Source of the DNA: Paramarasmius palmivorus
Lineage: Eukaryota > Basidiomycota > Agaricomycetes > Agaricales > Marasmiaceae
NCBI GenBank assembly: GCA_037176845.1
Contig: JAYKXP010000129.1
Coordinates: 62,001-126,000 of the forward strand
DNA length: 64,000 nucleotides
Reading direction: 5' to 3'
Below, in pieces: positions 11,331 through 22,949 of this stretch. The notes below the pieces were generated by a model that was not told the DNA's origin, did no database searches, and saw only the letters and a list, made by a program, of their open reading frames with translations. Made by a program: the position numbers and the translations under genes. How positions within the stretch are numbered: the stretch's first letter is position 1; every line of letters starts with the position of its first letter.

Positions 11331-12474
11331 TCAAGAGGGAGGACGACCCTTAATCCTTCCCGATGTATCATGCAGCGTTATCGCTCGGACAGTGTATTGT
11401 TACTGCTTCAGGGGTTTCACCATCCGGTGACCCAGAAAATAGTTGTAAGAGAAGATCACTTGAGCATAATGAATATACTTCTATAACAACGATACTCAGG
11501 TTTTGGGACTACGCAGCAGATACATGAGAAGGTTGAAGTCAATCTCTCGGGTAAGAGGTCGAACGCTGTTGAGAAGCTGGCTGGAGGAAGGGATGGCGGC
11601 GAGACTTGGGGGAGTGTGTTAGTTGTGCGATTAAGAGTCTCATAGAAAGTTGTGGTTCACCTTGTCGCACTGCAGCTGCCTCGAGCTGGACGACATCCGA
11701 GCCGTTGTAAGTTGAGGTGGTTATTGTCGAAGAACGCCGGCAGGCATTTGCTCCTCAGCACCCAGTAAATTTGACGTCGACCATATCCATCTTGTTAGTC
11801 TCCTGTAAGCCGGCTCAAGCACTCGTACCTCGTTGGATAGACCATCTTGTAGTGCCTCCATGAAGGTACGGAATCAACGTCGGAGTGAGGGTGCCACGGG
11901 TTATCAATCTCTGGGACCTCTGGCCGACATCAGCCTGCCCTTAAGCAGATTTACATCACATGACTTGCCATATACGGATTCGCGGAAAGCTCGAGGGTAC
12001 GGACCCGATCGCGAATTCCTAGCAGACTCTTATCACGCGAACAGTCGACCTTCGAGTCGCTCTCCTCATTTACCGGCGCAGGACTACATATCACGTTCGT
12101 TGCCCTTTTGCTCTTAGGTGCTCCGTGTTCCATCTCTGCTCGATTCTTTCCTGACTTGCCATTCCCCAGAATCGTTCTTTGCGAACTGCAGAAGCTCTTG
12201 ACAGCTTTTCCCGCACTCTGGCCAGAGATATGGATTTGGATCCTGTATCGCTGTGGCAAGTCGGTCTGTATTCTATATTATTGTGTACCTGTGTACCCCC
12301 AGCTGCTAATTTACTTTAAGAAACTATTGAACATGCGGAGTGGAGCGGCCGATGCTGGGTAAGTGCTTTGTTTTCTCCGTATACCCCTCAGTTAACCGTC
12401 TCTTTTATGACCAGATGTACTACATCAAAGTATGATCAATAGAGAACAACAATCCGCGACGCTAACGTGACAAT
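11331..12474. other. Gene-poor interval
   Basis: Only short overlapping frames occur on either strand. None shows a domain, a convincing splice pattern or a low-complexity gene-like stretch longer than about 90 codons. No repeats were noticed. Confidence 0.4.
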
Positions 12475-12870
12475 CTAGTGGTATGGTTATGGACCCGAAC
12501 ACAATACGTACGTCAAGCCACTGGCATCGACGTTCACAGCTTACTCGTTCTTCCTAGGTCCGAACCACTAACGTCCCTTCACTACTGTGAGAGGGTTTGC
12601 CGGGAGTTCTGGGCAGATGTTGGCGGTCCTGGTCCTAGAAAAGGGCGGATGCAAGGGTTTACTTTGACGAGCAGTGATACATTTCGTGGTATGTCGTTCC
12701 TCTCCATAAACCTCGGCATAACAACAACCTCGAATTCAAGCGTTATGTCTGGAAAAATGTCAGGAGGAACGCAATGAAAACCCACATCAAGGCGTGTTGT
12801 CCATCAATTTGATGTATTGGTTCTCACTTCCCCAATACAGCACCAACGTCACTGCAGACCTCCCACACTG
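12475..12870 (+). other. Coding-like segments upstream of a RING gene
   Basis: One frame reads SEPLTSLHYCERVCREFW then ADVGGPGPRKGRMQGF with a gtatgtcg donor-like string at its end; another reads WYGYGPEHNTYVKPLAS. They may be upstream exons of the RING gene that follows, or a separate gene, but I could not connect them in one frame. No domain is recognised. Confidence 0.25.
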
Positions 12871-12976
12871 AGCCTACGGAAGCGACTCCTGCTGTTCCAA
12901 CGTCGTTCCAGACCCATTCTGGTAAGCTCTTCCGACATTCGACTACGCATCTTTCCAAATCGAACCTCTTGCAGGA

Positions 12977-13740
12977 ATTATAATATCAATCCCCGATGCA
13001 TCACTACTATCCAATCCTCCAGAGGGTCTTGGTCTCGGTAACTTAGATGCCAACGATCGGTATCAAGTACGTGAAATAGTTGCCTGGTTTGACAATTATT
13101 GTTGATGCCACTTTTCCAGATTGTTGTTCTATCTTTGAAAGCAAAAAAAGTCGATGCGTATGAAGTCTTGTATGGAAAGGTAAAGAAAGACACTAAGGAG
13201 GTGGGTCATAAGAGTCTTGGATGAAAATTTCTACCAGTCTGAGCACCAGGGTAGGATCAATCGTGGCGCCGCTCGGGTTGTAGCGTACGTCTCACCATCC
13301 GTATTCATGCCGGTGCTCATTATATTGTAGATTTGCTATGATAGTGAAGAGCTCGATGAGAAGGGCCGCTTGTTGGCCTGTCAGTGCCGCTGTCACATAT
13401 ATTGTAAAGCTTGTGTGGAACAATGGATCCAGAAAAGCCGTGCACGTGCCGAAGGGCTGATCTCATGTGGGTATTCAGCGCTGACATCTCTGCTAACACT
13501 GATGATATTTCAGGTCCTCAGTGTCGGTCCATTGTTTACACGATCTCGTCCGCGTGGATTTTCCTCACAGCAGAAGAAGAGGAACGCCGCCGCCAATACC
13601 GAGAAGGCAAAAAGGCGAAGAAGCGGGCATCGAACAAACAAAATAAACGTGAAGCCGAGGCGCGAAAGAGAATAAGGCTTGCCCAAGAAGCACAGCCACG
13701 AAGGGAAAGTCTTTGTGAAGGCAGGGGAATGAGGAATTAA
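12977..13740 (+). CDS. RING-type zinc-finger protein (5' end uncertain)
   Basis: Exons supported are 12977-13068 (IPDASLLSNPPEGLGLGN), about 13120-13160, about 13205-13275, 13331-13466 and 13514-13740. The splice at 13467-13513 rebuilds a codon to give SCPQCR. The finger reads ICYDSEELDEKGRLL, then ACQCRCHIYCKACVEQW, then CPQCRSIV, so the second and third Cys pairs are clear. The first pair shows only one Cys in my model, and the intron before it may be misplaced. The C-terminus is extremely basic and helical (EEEERRRQYREGKKAKKR). The likely role is ubiquitin ligase or adaptor, by family only. The start Met is not identified. Confidence 0.55.
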
Positions 13741-14070
13741 AACAGGATAGCGGGTTTATGTTGGTCAAGTGTGTTTCTATATTTGTATAATGCACCTCGT
13801 GTTGTGACCCACATCGAGTCGGAATAGCTGCTGCCCGGACTGGCTTCTTTTCATGTTCCTTCGCTGCATCCCCTCACCTCTCCCGGATACCATCTCCGCG
13901 TCGGGAAACAAATATTTGCTGTGGTTATCTTGGACGATAAGCTTTACAGGTCATTCATGGTTTTCAGTGGCGTTGTTTATAGTTCAACTTCGATGTTTTC
14001 ATCTGTCTGATCGATAATCACTCAACGTACTCAACTGTAATTGATACCATTGATTGGATTTACAATATGA
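13741..14070. other. Convergent intergenic spacer
   Basis: This is a 330-bp space between the 3' ends of the RING gene (+) and the F-box gene (-). It is AT-rich with no open frame of note and is probably shared 3' untranslated sequence. Confidence 0.5.
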
Positions 14071-15672
14071 CTACTCGTATGCCTCTACATCAACCAGACC
14101 GACTAAAGATGAAGGTAAACAGTCTCGCAAATCTTCGAAAAGAAGGCCCTGGGCCATGAGCTCCCTGAGTTGGTCAACAATGGCCCCACCCAGAGTTGGA
14201 ACCACATCGGCATGTAAAACGATACATTGTAATGTCCCACTCCTTGCTTTAACCATCTGTACAAGACGCTCGCCATCACCCAACTTGAGCCCTGTACATA
14301 GCTTCAAGTATCGAAGGTCTGGTATAAGAGTTGGCATCTTCGTATTGGACTCTAGCTCTGAGAGCGCATTAATGACCGCCTGTGATACTGAGTGAGCCGC
14401 AAAGGTACGAAGGCCCGGAAGAAGCGCTATGCAACCAATAATGGTGGCAGTGCAAGTATCCATGCTATAGCCAAGAGGCTTAACGAGGAAGGACACGATA
14501 GTGGATGAATGGCGGGAAAGGAACCCACGGAGCGCATCCGTTAGAGCAAGGACGTGAAGTTCGAGTTCTTGGATATTAGGAAGGTCAATTCGGCCGAGTA
14601 AGGCATTGGCCGCTGGTGCACCACCATTGCCGGTCTGAAGACACAGCTTCCGGAGATGATGGAGTGTGGTGAATGGGATAGAAGTGTTCCTATCGTCCGA
14701 CATGTCGTAGGATACCACACGACGTGTGTAGAGCTCCTGGAGGTTTGTCATCTCAGGAAGGAAGAGATATGGATTTTCCGTAACAGCGAAAGCACAATCG
14801 AAGTAACTTCGAAAGCGGACTATTTGGTCCCAGGGCAGCTCGATAATGAACGATAGGTTGCTGGTGTCGCCGACTACAGTGATATCACAAAGCCTAGGGG
14901 CAATGGAGAAGCCCGTAACGCATGGGTAGAGCTGTCTAGCACTGGTTCCGAGGTTGATCGTGAGTCGTTTCAGGGCCGGAAGGAGCCCTGTTGTCATCGC
15001 TGACATTGATTCGATGAATGATAGATTGTCCCTCTTGGGCATGAGACGAAGGTCAACAATGCGCTCGGAATGGGATGCTATCGTAGCTATGAAGGGGATA
15101 GCGAAGCGATGTTTACATTCAGCATGAAGAGATATGGTGAGTGGACCAGTTTTGGCCCGCATAAGGTGGATGGTGAGGCGGTTACGCATTCTTTCAAAGG
15201 TGAGACCGCATCTGAGTGTGGACGGAAGTCGGATTGCAACATCGCTCCAAATTGAAGGGCTACTCAAGGCTACTTCTCTCCATAGATAGCTTACTTGTGC
15301 AAGCTTCCACACCGTGTCGTGATCAGGATCTAAGGAATCCCGGAAGGCAAGGGGGGTCTCGACCACAATCTCATCGGCATAGCACTGGAAGATGTTTCTG
15401 AGCACATCATCTGGTATCGCTCGAATGGGATGCAGGAGACGCTGGTAGCATGAAATCTTCAAAGTGATCGCATCCCTGTGTTCCTTCAACCGCGCCATGG
15501 ATCTGTCCTGAAGATGAATGGTGCGCTCTGTTTCTTCTAGCTGGTTTGAAAGTAAAGGGAGAGCATTAAGAATGCTATTTGCTTGCGATCCTGTCGGAGG
15601 GTTGTTGTTGAGCAAGAGCTTGGCGACGTCGTCGACATCCTCCTTCGCGGGAGCGAGCGAGTTTTGCGCCAT
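14071..15672 (-). CDS. F-box protein with leucine-rich C-terminal region
   Basis: A single exon gives 533 residues from the Met at 15672 (MAQNSLAPAKEDVDDVAK). Residues about 45-80 are helical and charged. The F-box-like segment spans about 81-135: HPIRAIPDDVLRNIFQCYAD, then WKLAQVSYLWREVALSSPS and IWSDV, the standard agaric F-box signature. The remaining 400 residues carry Leu-rich, LRR-like strand-helix units (LRLMPKRDNLSF, LKRLTINLG, LHHLRKLCLQTG, IQELELHVLALT, LRYLKLCTGLKL). Such proteins recruit substrates to SCF ubiquitin ligases; the substrate is unknown. The frame is open about 54 codons upstream, but those codons fall in the 0.4-kb repeat and are not gene-like. Confidence 0.88.
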   Translation of the reverse strand: MAQNSLAPAKEDVDDVAKLLLNNNPPTGSQANSILNALPLLSNQLEETERTIHLQDRSMARLKEHRDAITLKISCYQRLLHPIRAIPDDVLRNIFQCYADEIVVETPLAFRDSLDPDHDTVWKLAQVSYLWREVALSSPSIWSDVAIRLPSTLRCGLTFERMRNRLTIHLMRAKTGPLTISLHAECKHRFAIPFIATIASHSERIVDLRLMPKRDNLSFIESMSAMTTGLLPALKRLTINLGTSARQLYPCVTGFSIAPRLCDITVVGDTSNLSFIIELPWDQIVRFRSYFDCAFAVTENPYLFLPEMTNLQELYTRRVVSYDMSDDRNTSIPFTTLHHLRKLCLQTGNGGAPAANALLGRIDLPNIQELELHVLALTDALRGFLSRHSSTIVSFLVKPLGYSMDTCTATIIGCIALLPGLRTFAAHSVSQAVINALSELESNTKMPTLIPDLRYLKLCTGLKLGDGERLVQMVKARSGTLQCIVLHADVVPTLGGAIVDQLRELMAQGLLFEDLRDCLPSSLVGLVDVEAYE

Positions 15673-15776
15673 AGCTAATGTAAATGAATAATATGGCCAG
15701 GAAAGTAATAGTAGAACCACACTTACAGAACAGAAAGTCTGCTGGTTTCCTTTACTAAAGCAATACAGAGAAGCGG

Positions 15777-16183
15777 GAACTTGAAAGTGAGGATAGGTAT
15801 GGAAGGTTAACAATGTGAACGCACCAGCATTCAAATAGGTTTGTCTGGTCCTCCTGCCTGATTTTTTACGGATTGTTTCTTTTTGTCTTCTCTTCTTTGT
15901 CGGAAAACCATTCCTTCTGAACCTTGATGATGTGGTTGTACATCGTTCCTTTGATAAGTAAGTGTGTTTACCACTTTAGTCGTTGATACCCACGCTGCCA
16001 TCGCTCCCCAACTCGATCGCTGATGCTTTTGACTTTTCCGACATTCCACTGAAACCCACATAGGTATGTTCCATTCCAAAGACCTTTGTTAGGATCCGGT
16101 CTTTTGGTTTTTTTCTTTCTGTGTTGATCCAAAGTTATTTTAACGTGTGAAGGCGAAAGTTTATCTTCAATGCTCCAGAACTG
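15777..16183 (-). repeat. 0.4-kb repeat, copy 2, upstream of the F-box gene
   Basis: This is the inverted partner of 9,549-9,928. It begins about 105 bp upstream of the F-box start codon and runs away from it, so each copy has the same polarity relative to its own gene. See copy 1 for the shared blocks. Confidence 0.8.
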
Positions 16184-16350
16184 CATCGCAGTTATGTCTC
16201 CAGCTGGCCAGGCGTCACAGGGTACGAAGTACCGGCTATAAGCAGAGGGGGACTGTGGATAATGATAATTTGCTCAGTGCAATTATCCCCCTGTTGGTGC
16301 GTTCTTGCCTCTTGTTTAAAATGTTTCTTTCCTGACACTCCCGCAGTATC

Positions 16351-18249
16351 ATGGCCGGCCTCTCTTTACGCGACCTTGAGAGGATGGCTGCCGCTTCAGA
16401 CCCTATCGTGCTGGGGCTTATCCATAATATGCTAGACGTCGTTCATCCTAATGGGAGTACCGAGCACTCAATTGTCGTCTCGCGATGCTCTCAAATGGTA
16501 GCAGCACTGGGGGTGCTAAATACGTACCTTCGGTCACACAGGTTCCGCGGGGTCCTTTCTGCTAACTTTCCGGGTATGGACGGGGAGGCGACTTGGAAGC
16601 TGCTTTACAGAACCTTCCTTACACTTGAATTATGGAGCCCTCTATTGGATAACCTCGTTGACCGACCGGACGTGATGAGGACATCCAGTTGGTTAAACGA
16701 TGTTGTCCGTGCTATCTTTGGTTTGATGTACTCTATCGTTGATGGCTATTGTCACTCCGATCTGTGTACATCTTTGCTACACTCGAAAGAGGCAGCGTCT
16801 ATCTGCTCGCGTATGCTTTATGGGGCGCTGGCTGTGGATGGTTCTGTTTTGCGTCCCATCGTCGCTGTTATGGTACATCCCTGTTGGCCCCGTGGTAGCT
16901 TTCGAAACGAGCAGAGCAAACTCCTGCTTGGGACCAGGATTCGTCAACAGTTGTTAGCCGATCGCACCCTCTCACGCTTTATACACCTTCTCCACCCTCC
17001 AACTATCCTTCACAATGCACCTGAGCTCCATGCGGTAGCCTTTGCTCTGATGCACTTGGCTGATGTTGCGAGGCCCCAGCTTATGCGCCTTCATCTCTCT
17101 CGATGGTTGGCGAATTGTGCCTTGTACATCATGAGGAAGCTGCGCCGAGTTGCTCATACTTCTGATACCGCATCCGTCAAGCTTAATTCAAATACAGTTG
17201 GGTTACTCCTACTGCTGTGCATTAAATACCTTGCTTCTGTTGGGAGATCGCCAGGAAGTAGTGGATGGGTATTGGAGGCCCTGCAGGGAGGTATCCTACG
17301 CGCGGTTTTAGATATTGGTGCATATATCAATGTGGAGAAGAAGACAGAGGAAGTGTATGTCGGTCGAGTAAACCTGTCCAATGCTTGCGGTGACTTCCTC
17401 CAGTCACTTTCCCCTCATTTACTGTCACCGCCGATTTTGGTCATGGTTAAGAAGGTACTGGATGGTCGCGTGTCTCACGAACTCTCATTGCCCCCTATGT
17501 GGGGCTTGTGGTCCGAGATTGTCACTCAGGTCTATGAGGTGTATTTTGCATACAAGATCTCTGATTATCGGATTCTGACCAAACGGATGTGCTCAAATGA
17601 TTTGGTGCGGTCTATCTTTCACTCCAGCTTACCCGATTACTGATCGCCTTCTCAGTGTCTGCGGAATTTTTTAGAACGATCAGGTTCCGGTGTAAGATCT
17701 CTCTTATGTCGGGCCTTACATTGGCGCACTCACTCAATTGTTAGGTTGGCATGGAAAACTGGAAGATTTTTTTATGCAAGGGATGCCTAGAAAGCAAGTA
17801 CTGTTCTCAGACATGTCAGCGAGCGGACTGGGTTGCTCGCCACTCAGGGATATGCAAGCCCATTATGGAGGCTTGTCGTGGTTAGTTTGTCTCTTTATGA
17901 TCTAGCCCTGCATTCGTTGACAGGTCCTCGAGCAGGAGGCGAGAAATCTATCATTCGCTTCGACACAGCGTTCGTTAGGTATTTTATCTATCGTGTACTC
18001 CTGACGCACCGTTCGGAGTTTGTTGCGCTACGTGCTGGCTTGCGGGCTGATGAGTGTCTTATGATGTTGTTTATAGACACTGCTTACCAGCTTGGCGCTG
18101 TTCCTCGCGGGTCTCTGCAGCAATACGACCTTCCGACGGCACCAGACACTACCTATTGCTCAGCGGACCTTGTAGCGGCCAAGTTTCCTAAACAAGGGGT
18201 TTTTATTTGGACTTGGCATCGTCTAGATGAGACAGGTCCGCCCTGTTAG
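16351..18249 (+). CDS. MYND-type zinc-finger protein, paralogue 1
   Basis: Exon 1 (16351-17604) encodes 418 mostly helical residues starting MAGLSLRDLERMAAASDP; later exons 17745-17880 and 17924-18249 are in mutual phase. The MYND cysteines straddle introns: MCSNDL at the end of exon 1, then LCKGCLESKYCSQTCQRADW and RHSGIC, matching C..C, YC...C, DW..H...C. A short exon between 17,640 and 17,690 is ambiguous: a 15-nt version keeps frame, while a 34-nt version would restore a CSNDLC pair but break it. A C-terminal domain of about 110 residues follows (FVRYFIYRVLLTHRSEF). MYND fingers bind Pro-rich peptides. The large N-terminal helical domain plus MYND is an agaric-expanded architecture. It is paralogous to the gene at 21,002. 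Confidence 0.8.
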
Positions 18250-18455
18250 TTATGTAGCCACTGTCGTCGCTTGATTCGCATGCATTTCAAATTCAGTTCT
18301 CAAAGGCCTTAGTGAACGTCGTTGAATACAAAATGAATGAGAGCTTGGTTTTATACAAGATACAGGGAAGGTATGGAAAGATATATCAAACAAACCATCA
18401 AGAAATTCCCCCTGCCTCTTTCAGGTACGACTAGAAATTCGAGGATCAGGGCCCG

Positions 18456-20432
18456 TTATATATTCTCTTCCGACACGAGAGCGTTCAGGTAAGCCCAGTC
18501 CTCACCAGCAAAGTCGGGTATTTGCGGACCAGAGTTGCCGCTTACTATCTCGGGCACATTAAAAGTTGAGCCAAAGCCTTCTGACCCGTCACCTTGTAAA
18601 TAAGGAAAAAGAGACGAGACACAAGAGAGGTTGTGGAGAGTATTTTGGCTTAGCGCTCCGCTGCACCCCTGCGACGTGACCCTAGTAGGAAAAAGAATGC
18701 CCTAGAATATAAGGTCAGACTCAAACTTGGTGTTCAGTCGCGGGACTTACGCTCATATTTTGGGGATCGAGATTTGGGGTACTGTAAGTGCTCTGAACAT
18801 GGGAGATCAGGGAGATGGCCACGCCGACAAGACCAGACGAACTCACGAAAATACCCGGATGCGAGTAGGGGACGTAATCAGCGTAGGTGAAGGGCGCAAC
18901 GTAAGTTGGAGTGCTGATATCACTCGGAAGTGTGACAATGGTGGTATTACCGGCTGGGGAATCCTGGGCTGAGGTGTCATTTGAAAGGCATGAATGGCTC
19001 TCAGAAAACTTACCAAGAAGGGCATCGATACAGTGGGGTTACGCGTCGGGAAGGGCATGCCACAACCTGGGATCCTAGCATAGATCGGAATTGTCTCATT
19101 GGCAGAGGTGGGTCTATATTCCTGAACGGAGTATCATTAGCAAGAGCTTTGAGATGGACTCAAAAGACGTACCGAGCATGGTACAGCTGGGCTATGAGCC
19201 GAGAACTGCGCGACATCATAAGCTACTGTCTCGCTGGCAGGGGTGACGTTACTGGACAGATATCCCTTGACTGAAGTATCATTCAGAGCTCCGAAAGGCA
19301 CTCGTAAGACTCACAGAAAAGGGTATCAAACATGGCACAGAGGGGCTATGAGTCGGGAAGGGCACGTCATAGCCTGGGTTCCTCTCATAGATCGGAGCCT
19401 CGTTGACAGAGGTAGACATATATTCCTGAACGAAGTACCGTTCAATGGTTTTGATAAACACTCAAGAAAAGACTCACCGTAACATTCAAGGAACATAAAG
19501 AGAGAGCACGGTCACTTAAGGCGAATCGCACCTCGTCATTCGAAATTGAACTTGAACCTGGCAATTGCTCATCAGGAGACGGAGTGACGCTGTGGTACGA
19601 CGAGGATGTCCTTTCCTTTGAATCATTTTACCAATGGGCTACGTTTTGGCGGAGCTAGAAAACTCACTGTGCATGTGAAGTGACCACAAGATGAATCCGC
19701 TTGGGGTACATTACGATTTGTGTTCGCGATAGGCTGATCAAAACTCGAGGATAAAGTAATAGCGTCGTCTGATAGGAGGATTTTGCCATGTTTTTGATGA
19801 TAAAACGATGCTTCGGTGAGAGGATCTTGGAAACTCGCCTTGATTGTGCGATTGGCGTCGAAATCTCTCATTTTATCGGTAAGATCTTCTCCGTTGAATC
19901 CTTGAGAATAGAGCTCAAGGATCTTGGATCGACGGGCAAAATCTCTACCAGGCCGAGTGACCTTCGGGGTCTTCGCCTTTTTGGTCTGCTTTAGATTGCG
20001 AATCCCAGGCTCCCTGCGAAGTTCCGCTGCTCTGTCCAAGTATTTCTTTCGCTCAGCGGCATCGAGATCCCACCACTGGTTCCGAATAAGCATGCATATT
20101 CCAGCGCTGTCGAGGGCTGCTCCTTTGGGCAGTTGAAGCTGTTTTCTCGCATCTATCATGAAGAGGAAGAAACCATTTGGAGTTTTTCGAAGTTCGGCTG
20201 GTTTAGCTCGGGTGGACACTTCTTCGAGTTTCGGATCGGAAGATGTACTTTCCAGCACCGAAGCATATGGTTCTTCAATCTGAAAAACGTACGTCTGCTG
20301 ACGGTGTTGATGCTGGGAAGAAACTGGACTAAACGTGATGGCTATTATATGATCAGTACCAAAGCTACGCAGGGAGGATTTTTACTCGCCAGTCTCGTTC
20401 GGTTTGGGGATCGAGAAATCCGAGTGGCCCAT
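18456..20432 (-). CDS. HMG-box transcription factor with duplicated C-terminal exons
   Basis: Model complement(join(18456..18592, 18751..18781, 18847..18963, 19014..19121, 19173..19265, 19315..19425, 19478..19615, 19668..20328, 20386..20432)) gives 480 residues, all phases consistent. The HMG box lies at about residues 62-120: KTPNGFFLFMIDARKQ, then MLIRNQWWDLDAAERKKY and LDRAAELRRE. A basic stretch follows (KQTKKAKTPKVTRPGRDF). The C-terminal half is Pro/Ser/Tyr-rich and comes from a run of small phase-0 exons of 37, 31 and 36 residues that share EY-x-x-TS/NV, the PIY pattern, Y/G-V-PFPT-HSP and VPC, plus a related 39-residue exon. The last residues are DWAYLNALVSEENI. It is presumably a nuclear DNA-binding regulator. 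It lies between two MYND paralogues, transcribed opposite to both. Confidence 0.85.
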
Positions 20433-21001
20433 TCCGACTTCTACTAAATTGCGGATTAGTGTACTGAGGTAGTAAAAGGAAAGACAGAAAGGAGACACAG
20501 CAATCGTATTGATGACACGTACCTGTGACACTGGAGTTGGATAGATTTAATGGTGTCGAGGTTCACTCGACCAGCGAAGGCTCCACTCTGGATATATATA
20601 TATATAAGTCCCTGATACATACCTTGAGGCTACCACTTCGAGGGTGTGGTTTGTGATAGACTGCGCAAAAAGAAGCTCACCCTTAGTATATTGACTCTTC
20701 ATGTACGTCACGAGGACGAGATGATCCGAGAACGTGAGAACCGTAATTCAAATGCCGTTACCTTCAACTGGCGATTGTTATTTTTCAGTAATGCGATATC
20801 CCTTTTCCCTTCCGTTGGGATATTTGATGTAGCCAACTCGATACATGTGCTGGAAAGCATGAGAAAGAGGGCATCCAGGTCGTTATAAGTTCGTTCTGGA
20901 CTCACTGCCTCATCGTTCATTCTTCTCTTTCTTCTCTTGTTGTAAAGTATGTTGGCTATTTTGCGAAGTTCACTAGAAGATTGACCACTGGCTATAGCTT
21001 C
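20433..21001. promoter_or_regulatory. Divergent promoter region, HMG-box gene and MYND paralogue 2
   Basis: This is the space between two start codons that face away from each other. A (TA)n run at about 20,592-20,606 and AT-rich sequence are plausible core-promoter elements. No gene is seen; the minus-strand frame covering 20,708-21,175 is the shadow of the MYND gene and its leader. Confidence 0.4.
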
Positions 21002-22852
21002 ATGGAATCCGTAAGGCAAGCGTCGGAAGATACAGATGCCGATGTGCTGAACTCCATTGCTACCGTACTCGCGGTCGATGTCCCAGCGGAAGGCGACAAT
21101 GCTGTTGTGATATCGCGATGCCATCAATCCCGCGAGGCGTTGTTGGCCTTTGGAGAATATCTCGTTCCAAAGCATGGCTGTGCTCCACAGATTGTAACCA
21201 CATTTCCTGGATCGAGCCCGAAGGAGACGTGGAGTCTAATCTGGAAATGGGCGAAGGGATTGGAATACTGGACTACTCCTCTGGGAGGTATGAAGTGCAG
21301 ACCATCGCAGATGTGGCTTAGTGACGAATGGTACGAGCCGGCCCTTCTATCTATTCTCAAAGTCGCATCCATATTAGTGGAGTTCCATTCGGATTGCGCA
21401 CTCGCGAAGGAACTCAGTCAATCCGATGGTTTTGTGAAATTCCTAGTCAGAAGCATCTTCTGTACAATGAAGCTGGATCTGACTTGGGAAAAATTGGGCT
21501 CCATTTTGATTCATCGAAGTTTTCGCGACCGCATATTCAAGGGCCAGTTGGTATTGGCAGAGGTTGCAGCGATGACACGCGACCACAAGGAGGCCAACTT
21601 GGCCAGACTGGCTCTACAGGATTTGACACACCAAATGCAGAAAGGGACCCAATCATTAGGAGGCAGCGTTGCTGTATTGGTCGTTCTGGACGCATTTTTG
21701 TGTCAAGGAGGACACCACGAGCTTCTAGGGGACCTTGCTCGGTGGTGTACCGAGTATACAGTGCTTTTATTGGAGAAAGGTCGTCGTATTGGTATACAAG
21801 TTACCTGGGGGATGGACATGAAGGCTGTCGGTCACATTCTGATTTCGGTGTTGCGTATCCTCGTGCGTATCTTTCGAAGAGAAGGCAGTACCGGTCCGCT
21901 GTACGAGTCTCTTCGGGCTGGATTGCTCACAGCCATCGCAAATGTAGGGTTCTTTCTGGACAGAGAGCAGAGGACAACCATACCCCCGCGCGAACATGCT
22001 AGTCCCATGGTTCTCCGCTTGTGCGGCAAGTTACTTGACACAATAGTACCACACTTTCTCTGTATTCCTGTACTGCGCCTCATTCAAAAGGCAACTCGGA
22101 AAGGCCTATCGATTCACGATGCCATGCAGCCAAAGTGGGGACTTTGGCTGAACTTGGTCTCAAAGATAGTCCAAATCTACTTCAGATACAAAACCACGCC
22201 CTCGAGCTGGGCTCTGGCCAGAACCTGTGGAAACGAAAAGGTGAGCTGCAGTTTCTCCAACAATGATCATTAAAGCTAACCATGTCTGATAGTGCACTAC
22301 GATCCCTTCAAGAGATTCCCGGAAGGCAGGCCGCCGTTTCATCATCACCATTTAAGTGGACTAAAACAGGGCTTTCCTGACAGACTACTTCGCGGTATGC
22401 CATTTGTCAAGGGTGCCTACAAGTCAGCTATTGTTCTCGTGTCTGCCAACGGATCGACTGGAAATTAGGCCATCGCGAGAAGTGTCAAGTGCTACACGAG
22501 GCACTCATGAGTAAGTCACATGCTTCCACCGTATATCCTCATCCGAACTGTTATTACAGCAAAGGGGCGTTCTATGATTCGAATGGATGTGGGCTTCGTT
22601 GTAAAATTCGCTCACGATTTTCTACGAGCTCGCCAATCCGAGCTAGAAGACCTGCGATTCAACTTACAGGACGAACAACAGATTGTTCTCAATTTCGGTT
22701 GCGTTTTCGGCGAGCTGAAAATTATGAAGAAGGACCATGTTCCGCAAGCTGCTTATTTTTTCTTTGTAGAGATGAATGTCCAGCACGACCCGAAGGACCT
22801 GGTCGTTGTTGTTTGTCCTAGTGGGAGTTTGATCGTGCACGTTTGGCACTGA
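21002..22852 (+). CDS. MYND-type zinc-finger protein, paralogue 2
   Basis: Exon 1 (21002-22240) encodes 413 residues beginning MESVRQASEDTDADVLNS. The finger is spread over the next exons: RTCGNEK|C, RYAICQGCLQVSYCSRVCQR, then DWKLGHREKC, a full C-x4-C, C-x2-C, YC-x3-C, W-x3-H-x3-C set. One junction, at about 22,325-22,385, needs a GC-AG intron to keep frame. The final exon (from 22,560) encodes a 98-residue domain (MDVGFVVKFAHDFLRARQ ... LVVVVCPSGSLIVHVWH). It shares with paralogue 1 the WGLW-x(3)-V-x(7)-YF-x-YK segment just before the finger and the overall layout. Function is unknown beyond the MYND peptide-binding fold. Confidence 0.82.
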
Positions 22853-22949
22853 GCTTGCCGCCACTGTAATGGCAACATCTGGACCAATGTCGGCTGGCTT
22901 TCTGTAGACATCATTCCGTTGTATATTTAATCAGCCGCGAGGGCTTTCT

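Noticed and set aside
15673..15834. N-terminal extension of the F-box protein
   Set aside because: The extra codons fall mainly in the 0.4-kb repeat and its flank, and the downstream Met gives the usual acidic/helical start before the F-box.
20708..21175. 155-codon minus-strand open frame
   Set aside because: It overlaps the promoter and the first coding part of MYND paralogue 2 antisense and has no domain; the plus-strand gene explains the region.
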